From IMG/VR virus record IMGVR_UViG_3300025645_000513, positions 1-22,175 of that record: a DNA stretch of 22,175 bases; one strand, 5' to 3'. The DNA comes from a virus. Below the pieces are notes generated by a model. That model was not told the DNA's origin and did no database searches. It saw only the letters and a program-made list of their open reading frames with translations. The position numbers and the translations under genes are program-made. Shown piece after piece: positions 1 through 8,118 of the stretch (position 1 is the stretch's first letter; each line of letters opens with the position of its first letter).

Positions 1-67
1 CTATCGCCTCGGAGTCTTCCTGTAATTTCCTTACTTCTTTCAATACGCTTTCAGCGAATTCAAGCAT
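1..67 (-). CDS. Partial CDS, unknown phage protein (N-terminus only)
   Basis: Only the first 22 codons lie in the window, starting at an ATG at 67 and running off the left edge. They read MLEFAESVLKEVRKLQEDSE and predict an amphipathic helix. It is the next gene after the portal and the DUF6496-like gene, so a structural or assembly role is possible, but nothing in these residues identifies a family. A GGA lies about 10 nt upstream of the ATG as a weak ribosome site. A second ATG at 81 is out of frame and opens only a 13-codon ORF. The 52 nt between this start and the previous gene hold nothing else that I can see. Confidence 0.5.
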   Translation of the reverse strand, partial: MLEFAESVLKEVRKLQEDSEAI

Positions 68-119
68 GGTCGTTTTTCCATGAGAGCAGACAGTTTAAAG
101 CCACCGTCTGGGGGCATTC

Positions 120-359
120 TTAGTAGATCTTTACTGGGCGATTACCGTCACGTTTTTTAACGGTTCTTACTACTCCTCCGGATTTCATCTTGTTAGATTT
201 ACCGGCAGTATTCATCGCAATGGCTACAGCTTGTTTTTGAGCTGCAGTTTTGCTCTTGGGTTTACTGGCGCCTATTTTACCCTTTTTTTCGTAAGTTCCA
301 ACTAGTTCGCTGATATTTTTACCAATTGTTTTACTACTAGAACCTTTTTTCAAAGGCAT
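120..359 (-). CDS. Small basic phage protein, DUF6496-like
   Basis: A 79-aa Lys/Ser-rich protein. The N-terminal MPLKKGSSSKTIGKNISEL and the central KQAVAIAMNTAGK match the pattern I know from the short phage proteins annotated as DUF6496, where a GRPQKQAVAIAL-type helix follows a KGxSxKxIxxNI start. The function of that family is unknown. The ATG overlaps the portal stop codon by one base (TAATG), so the two are probably translationally coupled. Its C-terminus carries a GGVV turn followed by basic residues, like the GG-V motifs in the 1142-aa protein upstream. Its place directly after the portal is typical of the family in marine phages. The family call rests on memory of the pattern, not on a search. 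Confidence 0.7.
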   Translation of the reverse strand: MPLKKGSSSKTIGKNISELVGTYEKKGKIGASKPKSKTAAQKQAVAIAMNTAGKSNKMKSGGVVRTVKKRDGNRPVKIY

Positions 360-2713
360 TATTGGCCTCCTTGCTTAGGAGCATAGATTCTTTCGCGAGC
401 AATCTGCGCTTTTTCTGCGGCTATTTTTTGCTGAGAATCTATTCGAGCTTGGTTGGCTTCAGCGTTCTGAGAAATCCTAGCCTGATCAATCTTAACGCCT
501 TCCTGCTTAAGCGCTATGTCCGCTTGGTCCTTAGCGGCACGCTGCTGTAGCTCTTGAGCTTTCAGCGCTACCACTGGGTCTTCGCCAGTTCCTTCTCCAG
601 AAAGTTGGCTTTGGACCGACTTCATTTCCATCATGCCCTCAGCAACCCTTATTGAGACCATTGCCTCACGCTGAAGATCAGAAATCATGCCATCAGGGTC
701 CGCGCCGTACTCTGTGAAGAGCTCTGCTTCCGTAGCTTCCTCCGCTTTTAAGCGGATATGGTCAAGGATATGTTTCTGCAGTTCAGCAGAACCTAGAGGG
801 TTGGCCTGCATCAGAGGGGACATGCCCATCATCAAGTGGGCCGCAATATGCGCGTCGTGCTGCTGACCGGCAAAAGCCTTCAGCGACTTGTTGTCCGCCA
901 CGTCAGCATTCTCGCTTGCAGGGTCCTTAGGTAACTGGTTAGTTTCCATCTTGAGGATGCCGTCAATGTCTCGGACGTTCATTGCCTGATAGACACGGTA
1001 ATACGCCTCGTACATGTTGTGCATCTGCGGCGCACTTTGGGCCAACTGCAACTGAGCCTGAGCTAAGGTAATGCGTTGGGCCGCAGAGAATACATTTGGG
1101 TCCGCAATGGGCAATATAGCGACCATATGGGTAAAATCTGATCTTTTTACACATCTAGAGGCGCCGGGGACGTCATATGGGTATTCATCGGGTAGAAATT
1201 GCCCAAATCCTGCCGCTAACATCTCGAATTCTTGCGTCTGAGCGTAGTAAAGGCGCTTGTGTATGGCAGAGGTCACCATCGAGCCGCGTTCCAACAGCGC
1301 AAGCGTAGTGCCTACAGCGGCCTGTTGGTTAGAATCACCAACTTGCATGTCTGCAGTGCTTGCAAGTCGCTTTCCGGCGTCTACGGTAAAGCCTAGAAGC
1401 GTAAATAGGGTCTGGCTTGGCTCTTTGTAAGGCAGGGGCAGCAGTGAACCGCTTAGCTCGGCGCCACCGGCGTCAATATCCCGCCATTCGCCCGGCTGAA
1501 TGGGGTTATCATCGTCAGCAATCCGTGCACCCTTCGCCTTGAAGCCCGCAGGAAGGTTGGATAGCGTGCCTGCGTCAAGAAGTTGACGCAAAGCGGCCGT
1601 TGCAGTCTTGCTTAGGCCACCAATCAAGTGAACAAAGCCTAAACCGTAAGCGCCGGGGCCTTCAATCAGCACATAATGCACAAAATACTCGCGACGACGC
1701 TTTAATTCGTCATCTTCTAACCAGTTTCTGCGTATTCCGACCACCTGACCGCTGTTTTCGTCAATAGTAACGACGTAAGGCAGCTTGATTCCGGTCTCGT
1801 TGTTCTTTTCGTCGACATCTTCGAAGCCCATAAGGTCCAAATTGACTTGGAACTCGAGCAAGAAAATCTCTTCGGGCTCTCCACTTGCAGTTAAACCCGT
1901 GATTTTGTCGATTGCATACCTAATTTGGTTGCCGCTGACAGGGTTTTGCTCTGGATCAACCATTACATCGAGGTATTCCCCCGCCACAACGCGCTTTCTG
2001 AACTCATTTGAGTCCATTGCAATACGCTGTGTGATTCTTGGGCACTGAGAAATGACACTCGACCCGTTGTAAGGGATATAGAGGTCGTCAGGAAGAACCA
2101 AACGACTAACCATACGGCCCAGTTGTTCATCATAATAAACCTTTTTAAATGCAGAACCGCCGTATCCGACGTAAAACAGTAATTGATCAAACTCCGGTGT
2201 GTATTCTTTCATCACCGACGTGATTTGGTAATTCATAAAGTCCTGCACGCGCGATGCTTGTTGGACCTTGTCTATGGTTTCTTTGCCTAGCGTCTCAGTA
2301 CGGACAGGGCCGCCTGCGGGCATAAGCTCTTTAAACGCCTGCGACTGAAATTGAACAACGGCTTCTGTCAGCATAGGGTGGACAGCGCCTGCAGCGCCAC
2401 GGAACGGGCGTGTACGGTCCTCTATCTTCAGGCCGAGCAAATCCATTCCCTTGGAATACATTTCTTCCCAGTCCTGCCTAGAAGCCTTGTCTGCGTCAAA
2501 TAAAGCCAGTAAGTCGGATGAAATGGCGGCGAGCTCGTCCTCATCAACGACTTCGGCGAGGTTGCTGTAAAACTCAACGTCGTCTTCTTCGTTAACTTCA
2601 ATGACCGCGCTACCGTCATCCTCAAGGATGATTTCAATATCCGGCTCTTCTTCACCCATCAGTTCAATGATGTCAGTTACTGGGGCCAGATTTACGACTT
2701 TATCTACAGGCAT
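359..2713 (-). CDS. Portal protein (podovirus/P22-like)
   Basis: A 784-aa protein expected to form the dodecameric ring at the portal vertex, through which DNA enters and leaves the capsid. The first ~65 residues are strongly acidic. The body starts near residue 80 with DWEEMYSKGMDLLGLKIEDR, then PFRGAAGAVHPMLTEA and FYVGYGGSAFKKVYYDE, the conserved segments of the long portal family seen in marine podoviruses. The last ~90 residues are rich in Ala, Gln, Glu and Lys and predict a long coiled coil, like the barrel helix of P22-type portals. The length fits podoviral portals (about 700-780 aa) rather than the shorter siphoviral ones. Start ATG 2713 has AGGA 8 nt upstream. It lies downstream of the terminase large subunit but is separated from it by an unusual 1142-aa gene. 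Confidence 0.88.
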   Translation of the reverse strand: MPVDKVVNLAPVTDIIELMGEEEPDIEIILEDDGSAVIEVNEEDDVEFYSNLAEVVDEDELAAISSDLLALFDADKASRQDWEEMYSKGMDLLGLKIEDRTRPFRGAAGAVHPMLTEAVVQFQSQAFKELMPAGGPVRTETLGKETIDKVQQASRVQDFMNYQITSVMKEYTPEFDQLLFYVGYGGSAFKKVYYDEQLGRMVSRLVLPDDLYIPYNGSSVISQCPRITQRIAMDSNEFRKRVVAGEYLDVMVDPEQNPVSGNQIRYAIDKITGLTASGEPEEIFLLEFQVNLDLMGFEDVDEKNNETGIKLPYVVTIDENSGQVVGIRRNWLEDDELKRRREYFVHYVLIEGPGAYGLGFVHLIGGLSKTATAALRQLLDAGTLSNLPAGFKAKGARIADDDNPIQPGEWRDIDAGGAELSGSLLPLPYKEPSQTLFTLLGFTVDAGKRLASTADMQVGDSNQQAAVGTTLALLERGSMVTSAIHKRLYYAQTQEFEMLAAGFGQFLPDEYPYDVPGASRCVKRSDFTHMVAILPIADPNVFSAAQRITLAQAQLQLAQSAPQMHNMYEAYYRVYQAMNVRDIDGILKMETNQLPKDPASENADVADNKSLKAFAGQQHDAHIAAHLMMGMSPLMQANPLGSAELQKHILDHIRLKAEEATEAELFTEYGADPDGMISDLQREAMVSIRVAEGMMEMKSVQSQLSGEGTGEDPVVALKAQELQQRAAKDQADIALKQEGVKIDQARISQNAEANQARIDSQQKIAAEKAQIARERIYAPKQGGQ

Positions 2714-2754
2714 GACTTTGTCCTATTTATGAGTGCAGGGATTATACACTCTGG

Positions 2755-5700
2755 TTATTCCCACGGATACTTGGCGTCTTCCACATTAGTCAGAAGGTCT
2801 GTTCCCGCTTTTACGGGCTCGCCCTTCATCATTCTTCCCCGTGTTCCTTGGTTATTAATATTACCCAAAGTATCCATAATAGCGTTTTTGGCTTCTTGTC
2901 TAGATAGCCCTTGCTTCGCTAAGTTAAAACCAAATTTGTTGTTGAAGTAATCAAGGTACTCGGACCTAGGATCTGATCCCCCCATCTTTTTATTGAGACC
3001 TTGGTAAACCTCTTTAGCTTGAGCGCCAACAGCACTTAGTGGATTTTGTCCTGCGTCATATGCGAATAGCGCGTGGTTTACAGCGTTGAAGACTTCTTCA
3101 TCGCCTTTAATTCCCGTGTTCTGCCTAGTTCTTTTAGAAGCGTCCTCTGGCAGTAACAGCTCTACTCGGTACTGCTCACCTATCAACCCTGAATCTACCA
3201 TTTGATTTGTAAGGTCTACAGCTTCTTGTGATATGGCTACTTGGCGCTCATCGTCAAAACCAAGAGCTTCCGCTCCTTTTTGGATGGCTTTTTCTATTAG
3301 TCCGCCGCCTGCATACTTGCCTAATTCTTCAAGGTCTGAAGATGCAGACCCTTTAGGTTTTTTTACTTCACCACCTTCGCTAAACCCTTCTCGCAGAAGG
3401 TGACGAATATACTCGTCGGTTAGCTCTTGGCTTGGAAGGCCTTTTCCTTTTACCCCTAAGGCAAGGTCGTAATATCCCGGCCCTTTACGGCTAGGGTTGT
3501 CCGCCTTAAATTGTCTGTGCCAATCAGGGAGATACACCTCGGTAGGCGTAGGCTGCATACTAACACCTAAATCCCCTCCTCCTAGCAGAGTCGGGAAACC
3601 GGGATGAAGGTCCGGCCTATAGTCTGCAGTGCCATCCAAACTAAACAGTCGAGGTCCTGCCGCAAAAGTTGGCGCGTCACCCCCGTGTATTGGGTGAAGA
3701 AGGGCTTTTTCTGTTTCCTTAATTAGTATTTCTGTGGGTTTAAAGATTACGCCTTTCCCGCTTTTTTCTCCACCTAACGAAATTCCGCCTTTGCTTGGTG
3801 GAAGACCTTGGCCCATCATTATGTCCGCAAGTGCTGCTCTTTTTTCAAAGGTGTCTGCTTGGGCCCATATTTTAGGGTCTCGGATGTCCGCCCCTTCGCC
3901 AAAAGTAACCGCGAGGTTTATGTTGATCTTTTCTGCCAACTCAGGAGATAAATTTCCTGCCTTCATTGAAGCAACAAACCCTTTTTTTAATTTATCAAAA
4001 ACAATAGGGTTAGTCTTAAGCTGTGTTGCAGAACCAAGCATGGTCGTCCATGCTGTTTCTGGAGAAGTAAGGTTGGTTAAACGGGAAGCTGTTCCTGAAT
4101 CCATTACTCCCCATACCTTACCTGCGTAATTAGGGTCGGCTTCGCTTATTGCAGAGAAGGCTGCGCCCCCAATATTTCCGCCACCTACTCTGGTTCGGTC
4201 AGCTTGCGTGGTAGAAGTCCTTTTAAAACCCTGTTCCATTAACTGGCCGAGTGCTTCAGACGCTTTTACTGTAGGCTGAGACTCAATAAGTTTTTGTGCC
4301 TTTCTGCCTGCCGCCGCACGATCAGCAGCTTTAAGAGCCGTTGTTACAGCAGCTTTCTTAGTACCCCTTGCTCCCATGCCTAACAGAGGAGATGCACCGG
4401 CCACGGACATCAGGACCACCTGCTCGTACATCTCGGCAAGATCAGTATCCCCCGCAGCACGTGCTTCATTGGCAAGGTCAGAATATTTCTCTACGTCCAT
4501 GCCTGAACGTATCTCACCCGTTACCGGAGCCATGTCCAACGCATAGCCCACAGGATCATCCGCCGCTCCGGCTTGCATTGTCTTGCCTACGCCATAAATA
4601 TCCGCGAGCAATTTTGCAGAGGGGCTCTGACTTTGCACGACTTCCTTTCCGTACTCATAAACACTAGAAGGGATTCGTTTTGCTCCACTGAGCATGTTTT
4701 CAAGAATACTGCGGCTTTCGGTCTGTACTTGATCCGTGGGCCGTGGTTCTTGAGTATCCATCGCCATTAACTGGGCAGTAAGCTCGTCAGCCGTCATCGA
4801 GTCCGCAGGACCATTGTCCGCGAACCCTTCAGGCTTTTTTACAGGGCCACCCTCCGCGAACACCGGAACAATTCTAGCGCCACCGGCAGTGCCGAGGTCT
4901 CTGGCGAGAAGCTCTGTGTTGTAGCCTTGGGTCGTGAAGTTAGATTGACGACTCTCTTCGTCGCCCTCAGTTAATCCTGTAAACCCGCTCGTTAGGCCAT
5001 AGGGGACCTGTTCGGTATCCGCCGTGCCTTCTTCGCGTTCGGCCTCCCTTCGCATTGAGTCCTGCTGACGCATTAACGCAAAAAGCTGTGAGCGAGACAG
5101 CCCGCCACCGTAACTTCCGGTCCTATTCAAAAGGTCTGCGTATCTGTCGTAGTTGGCGCCGGACAATTGACGGAGGTCCTGAGCCGCGCGGCCTTGGGTG
5201 TAACGATTAAGCGTGCCGGTGTCCATGAGCGAACGCGGTCGGCTCGTGACAGACGGGGGAGTGAAACTGAACCCTGATCCGGTGGCCGAGAGCAACTTAG
5301 CAGCAGGCGTGTAGTCAAAGCCTGCGAGGTTGCCATACTGATCAAGGACCTCGGTCCGTGGTGGGCTGTCCCTGAACTCACGGTCGAGGGCTTCCTCGCC
5401 GGGGGCATAAATATCAGGCTGCGGTGCAATCGGCTGATAGACCGTAGGCGGAACGTACTCGGGCTGCGTTTGGGGAAAGGGGTCAGGAACTGGGTCAACA
5501 TTAATTGGTGCGTCCGGCTCCTTCGCAGCAGGCGTGTTGAACAAGATGCTAGGATCAACGCCCGCCGCTAACATGTCTTGGAAGGTTACGCCTTGCTGTG
5601 TCGCAATGGCCTGCGCTTCACGGCGCTCTGCCTCGTCTATTACGCCGTCGGCCATCAATCCAGACACGTAGTTCTGCGCGCCGCTTCTAATCTGCTCCAT

Positions 5701-6183
5701 GCTCTGGCCCGCATACGGGGCGGATTCAAATGCAGAGGCTACCGTGGAGGGAGTAGAGAACGCAGTTTCAGGGAGTGGGGCGCCAGAGGTAAAGACCGCG
5801 TCGATAGTGGACTGCTTAACGCCTGCGTCAAGTGCATCCTGTACGCTGACTCCGGACTTTAAAACCTCATTGTATGCGTTGGCCGCGTTCCACGATGCAG
5901 GGTCCGCTGCTATCTCACCAAGAATACGCTGCTCAGCACCCAAAAGTGCGTTGTTGGTAGCCATAGCCTCACTATAAGCCTGATCGGCTATGTCCCTTGA
6001 AATGCCCAAGGAGTCCGCAAGAAAGCCTAAATCTGCACCACTGCTATTGATTTTAGTAGCAATGGCTTCTACCGAGGCATCAGGATTGTTGTTGATAAAA
6101 TCCAACACGCTTTGGTTAGCAGAAGCAACTGAACCACCCTCGGCCATTCTAAGGAGCATGTCTCTAGCGGAATAATTAGGCAT
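2755..6183 (-). CDS. 1142-aa multidomain virion-associated or polyvalent-like protein
   Basis: I do not recognise the full protein. Residues ~25-73, ~86-131 and ~171-217 form three degenerate helical repeats (compare GVSVQDALDAGVKQSTID with GVTFQDMLAAGVDPS). A Pro-rich linker follows at ~220-265. A Gly/acidic motif recurs three times: MAEGGSV at 13-19, FAEGGPVKKPEG at 442-453 and FSEGGEVKKPKG at 934-945, which divides the chain into an N-terminal part, a middle part (~455-930) and a C-terminal part. The middle part, with VYLPDWHRQFKADNPSRKG and PGYYDLALGVKGKGLPS, resembles segments of large phage polyvalent proteins. The C-terminal part (~1030-1090) has NAVNHALFAYDAG followed by YLDYFNNKFGFNLAK. 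No signal peptide or long hydrophobic segment is visible. Between terminase and portal it is likely packaged, processed or ejected; this is inference. AGGG 8 nt upstream supports ATG 6183. Confidence 0.6.
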   Translation of the reverse strand: MPNYSARDMLLRMAEGGSVASANQSVLDFINNNPDASVEAIATKINSSGADLGFLADSLGISRDIADQAYSEAMATNNALLGAEQRILGEIAADPASWNAANAYNEVLKSGVSVQDALDAGVKQSTIDAVFTSGAPLPETAFSTPSTVASAFESAPYAGQSMEQIRSGAQNYVSGLMADGVIDEAERREAQAIATQQGVTFQDMLAAGVDPSILFNTPAAKEPDAPINVDPVPDPFPQTQPEYVPPTVYQPIAPQPDIYAPGEEALDREFRDSPPRTEVLDQYGNLAGFDYTPAAKLLSATGSGFSFTPPSVTSRPRSLMDTGTLNRYTQGRAAQDLRQLSGANYDRYADLLNRTGSYGGGLSRSQLFALMRQQDSMRREAEREEGTADTEQVPYGLTSGFTGLTEGDEESRQSNFTTQGYNTELLARDLGTAGGARIVPVFAEGGPVKKPEGFADNGPADSMTADELTAQLMAMDTQEPRPTDQVQTESRSILENMLSGAKRIPSSVYEYGKEVVQSQSPSAKLLADIYGVGKTMQAGAADDPVGYALDMAPVTGEIRSGMDVEKYSDLANEARAAGDTDLAEMYEQVVLMSVAGASPLLGMGARGTKKAAVTTALKAADRAAAGRKAQKLIESQPTVKASEALGQLMEQGFKRTSTTQADRTRVGGGNIGGAAFSAISEADPNYAGKVWGVMDSGTASRLTNLTSPETAWTTMLGSATQLKTNPIVFDKLKKGFVASMKAGNLSPELAEKININLAVTFGEGADIRDPKIWAQADTFEKRAALADIMMGQGLPPSKGGISLGGEKSGKGVIFKPTEILIKETEKALLHPIHGGDAPTFAAGPRLFSLDGTADYRPDLHPGFPTLLGGGDLGVSMQPTPTEVYLPDWHRQFKADNPSRKGPGYYDLALGVKGKGLPSQELTDEYIRHLLREGFSEGGEVKKPKGSASSDLEELGKYAGGGLIEKAIQKGAEALGFDDERQVAISQEAVDLTNQMVDSGLIGEQYRVELLLPEDASKRTRQNTGIKGDEEVFNAVNHALFAYDAGQNPLSAVGAQAKEVYQGLNKKMGGSDPRSEYLDYFNNKFGFNLAKQGLSRQEAKNAIMDTLGNINNQGTRGRMMKGEPVKAGTDLLTNVEDAKYPWE

Positions 6184-6227
6184 GGGTAAAGCCCTACAAA
6201 TAAGGTTAGTTATTCCGCATTCTAGGC

Positions 6228-7709
6228 CTAATAGTACTCGGGGACAAGTCCTTCATTTTCCGAAGGTTCGTCGTCCTCGTCACTGTACAGCGAAATAAAA
6301 TTACCGGCGCGAAAACGCATCAAAGCCTGCGTCGTGCTATCCACAATGTCGTCGTTATCCCCGTTAGGAAACGCGGCACACTGCTCGATCACTTCGTCCG
6401 CCCAGTCCGTCTCAGGTGCCCAGACCATGCCGGACTCGAAAATCGGTGCGACAGAGTTTGCACGGGATACCTTGTCTTGGCCCGCGCGCCGCCCGCCGGG
6501 GCTATACATCGTGACAGGAATGCCCATCCGACGCAGTTCCTGTTGAAGCGTGATCCCCGTCGCCTTGGCCTCGATTAAAACATTATCCGGCTGCCAGTAG
6601 TCATACTGCTCCTTCGCCTTACGCTTCAGGTCAGGGAAGTCCCACCGGCCTTTACGCATGTCAACAAGCAAAAGATTAGGTCCCGAGTCCTCCGTTGGGA
6701 AGAACACGGCCCACGTCGTGATAACAGAGAAGTCCGCCGTCTCCTTTTTCGAGTACGCGGTATCGTAAGACTGGATGATGTATTCCATGTGCGGCATGTA
6801 GTCCTTATCCCAAATGCGCCACCACTCACGCTTCAGGATTGCACCTTCATCGGCCGTGGGCCGTTGTTGGTACATGGCGTTCCATTTTTGCACCGACATC
6901 GATGCACGGACCGCGCGGAGCTCGTCAAGTTCCCAGAAGCTAGGCCAAAGGGCTCTTTCGTTCTCCTCACCTTCATCAAAAACAGCAGGAAACTCGATAA
7001 CCTCCCATTGGTCCGCATTCGAGTTAGATTGTGACTTAAGCAATCGGGCCGTTAGGTCCTTGGTTCCCCACCTTGTCATCACAATAACAATTGCCCCGCC
7101 CGGCTGCAATCGAGTTCTAGGGCCAGAGGTGTACCAGTCCCAAGCGTTGTCCAGAGCTAGGGCCGAGGCCGCGTCTTGCTCCGAGTGCGGGTCGTCGATG
7201 ATCAACATATCCGCACCACGGCCCGTCATCGCGCCGCCTACACCTACAGCAAAGTACTCCCCACCGTTGTTCGTGTCCCACCTTCCGGCGGCTTTACTGT
7301 CAGCCTTCAAGGCAACGTCAGGGAATACTTCCTTGTATTTATCAAGATCCATCAAGTTACGCACTTTACGGCCAAAGCGTACAGCGAGCTCGCCAGTGTG
7401 CGTCGCCTGAATGATCTTGGTCGTCGGCTTACGGCCCATGATGTAAGCAGGCAACAGATACGACGCAAATTCTGATTTGGTGTGTCGAGGAGGCATGTTC
7501 ACGATCAAGCGCTTCAGGGTTCCCTTGGCTATTCGGTCAAAGGCGTCAGCCATGATCTTATGGTGGCTACTCAAAATCGCTTCAGGCCAGACGTACTGAG
7601 AAAAACCGATGAATGTGTCCTTAGCGCGTTCTTGGCCCTCTAGCAGGGCCAGTCGGAGTTCTAGTTTTAATCGTTCGGCTTCGACATCTTGCTGCATACG
7701 AATTCCCAT
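6228..7709 (-). CDS. terL: Terminase large subunit (ATPase and nuclease)
   Basis: A 493-aa DNA-packaging motor. The ATPase domain has Walker A MPPRHTKS at 72-79, Walker B MLIIDDP at 168-174, and the coupling motif VMTRW at 210-214. The RNase H-like nuclease has its first acid in QSYDTAYS (D316), the second in VLIEAKATG (E380) and the third in the DNDDIVD cluster (451-457). The T at residue 77 replaces the more common G of PPRHGKS; I have seen this variant often in marine phage terminases. The ATG at 7709 has no clear ribosome site and lies in an AT-rich palindrome. A second ATG at 7697 (M5) has GGGA 6 nt upstream and may be the true start. The call is secure, the start is not. Confidence 0.95.
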   Translation of the reverse strand: MGIRMQQDVEAERLKLELRLALLEGQERAKDTFIGFSQYVWPEAILSSHHKIMADAFDRIAKGTLKRLIVNMPPRHTKSEFASYLLPAYIMGRKPTTKIIQATHTGELAVRFGRKVRNLMDLDKYKEVFPDVALKADSKAAGRWDTNNGGEYFAVGVGGAMTGRGADMLIIDDPHSEQDAASALALDNAWDWYTSGPRTRLQPGGAIVIVMTRWGTKDLTARLLKSQSNSNADQWEVIEFPAVFDEGEENERALWPSFWELDELRAVRASMSVQKWNAMYQQRPTADEGAILKREWWRIWDKDYMPHMEYIIQSYDTAYSKKETADFSVITTWAVFFPTEDSGPNLLLVDMRKGRWDFPDLKRKAKEQYDYWQPDNVLIEAKATGITLQQELRRMGIPVTMYSPGGRRAGQDKVSRANSVAPIFESGMVWAPETDWADEVIEQCAAFPNGDNDDIVDSTTQALMRFRAGNFISLYSDEDDEPSENEGLVPEYY

Positions 7710-7728
7710 TTAGTAAAATTTTGCTAAA
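7709..7728. promoter_or_regulatory. AT-rich palindrome over the terL start
   Basis: A 20-nt near-perfect palindrome, TTTAGTAAAATTTTGCTAAA, with one mismatched pair. It begins on the last base of the annotated terL start codon and covers the space where a ribosome site would lie. It could be an operator or affect translation start; the function is inference. Confidence 0.45.
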
Positions 7729-7779
7729 AATTTATGGCCCTTTTGATTTTAAAAAACAAGGGGGTGGGTTAGCTAGGTG

Positions 7780-7793
7780 GTTCCACGTGGAAC
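7780..7793. promoter_or_regulatory. parS-like 14-bp palindrome
   Basis: GTTCCACGTGGAAC is a perfect palindrome. It matches the core of chromosomal ParB sites: the consensus TGTTTCACGTGAAACA differs at one symmetric pair inside the 14-mer, and the Pseudomonas form, as I remember it (TGTTCCACGTGGAACC), contains the whole 14-mer. No parB gene lies in the window, so binding would need the host ParB or a gene elsewhere. A phage-encoded repressor site is the simpler alternative. Confidence 0.45.
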
Positions 7794-7880
7794 ATGGTCC
7801 ATTTTTGTTTTGGGCCAAATTAATTGTGTGAAATCTGGCTTTAGCCGTCTTGCTGAGCGGGGGGCCGGGGGAGGCGGCTG

Positions 7881-7899
7881 CCAAATGAGAATCATTCGC
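7881..7899. promoter_or_regulatory. Fur-box-like sequence
   Basis: CCAAATGAGAATCATTCGC matches 13 of 19 positions of the classical Fur consensus GATAATGATAATCATTATC, including the central AATGA-N-AATCATT. That is within the range of weak real Fur sites, but one such match could be chance. No iron-related gene is adjacent. Confidence 0.25.
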
Positions 7900-7931
7900 A
7901 TCTAGCCCCCAAAACGGCCAAAAGGGACCCG

Positions 7932-7963
7932 CTATTTCCGGTAATACCTATTACCGGAAATAG
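7932..7963. repeat. Perfect 32-nt palindrome (15-bp arms, CC centre), dif-like geometry
   Basis: The arms CTATTTCCGGTAATA and TATTACCGGAAATAG are exact complements around a CC centre. No T-run follows on either strand, so it is not a standard terminator. Read as 11+6+11 it becomes ATTTCCGGTAA - TACCTA - TTACCGGAAAT, the TAA-N6-TTA layout of XerCD dif sites; the right arm matches the XerD-side arm TTATGTTAAAT at 7 of 11 positions. It could equally be an operator for a dimeric or tetrameric repressor, or form a cruciform. Confidence 0.6.
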
Positions 7964-8055
7964 TGAATCGTTTAAAATCAAGCACTTAGCTATTTCCATG
8001 CCCCTCGATCCATGCCGATCACTACATCTTGTGGTTGCTCCGATTCGGGCACCTC

Positions 8056-8118
8056 GGGCCATGGCCCACGCATCTGGGCGCCCAGAGCCAAAACGGCGCC
8101 GTTCGCACCCCGCGCGGG
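8056..8118. repeat. Cluster of four perfect GC-rich palindromes
   Basis: Within 63 nt lie GGGCCATGGCCC (8056-8067), TCTGGGCGCCCAGA (8073-8086), AACGGCGCCGTT (8092-8103) and CCCGCGCGGG (8109-8118). Each is a perfect palindrome of 10-14 bp, they are separated by only 5 nt each time, and there is no gene. This is unlike anything else in the window. Confidence 0.65.

Noticed and set aside
3734-4129. Plus-strand ORF of 131 codons
   Set aside because: Antisense to the 1142-aa gene; no plus-strand transcription signals seen.
6814-7410. Plus-strand ORF of 198 codons
   Set aside because: It lies opposite the terminase large subunit, whose motifs are intact, and its product is Ser/Arg-rich without protein-like patterns.
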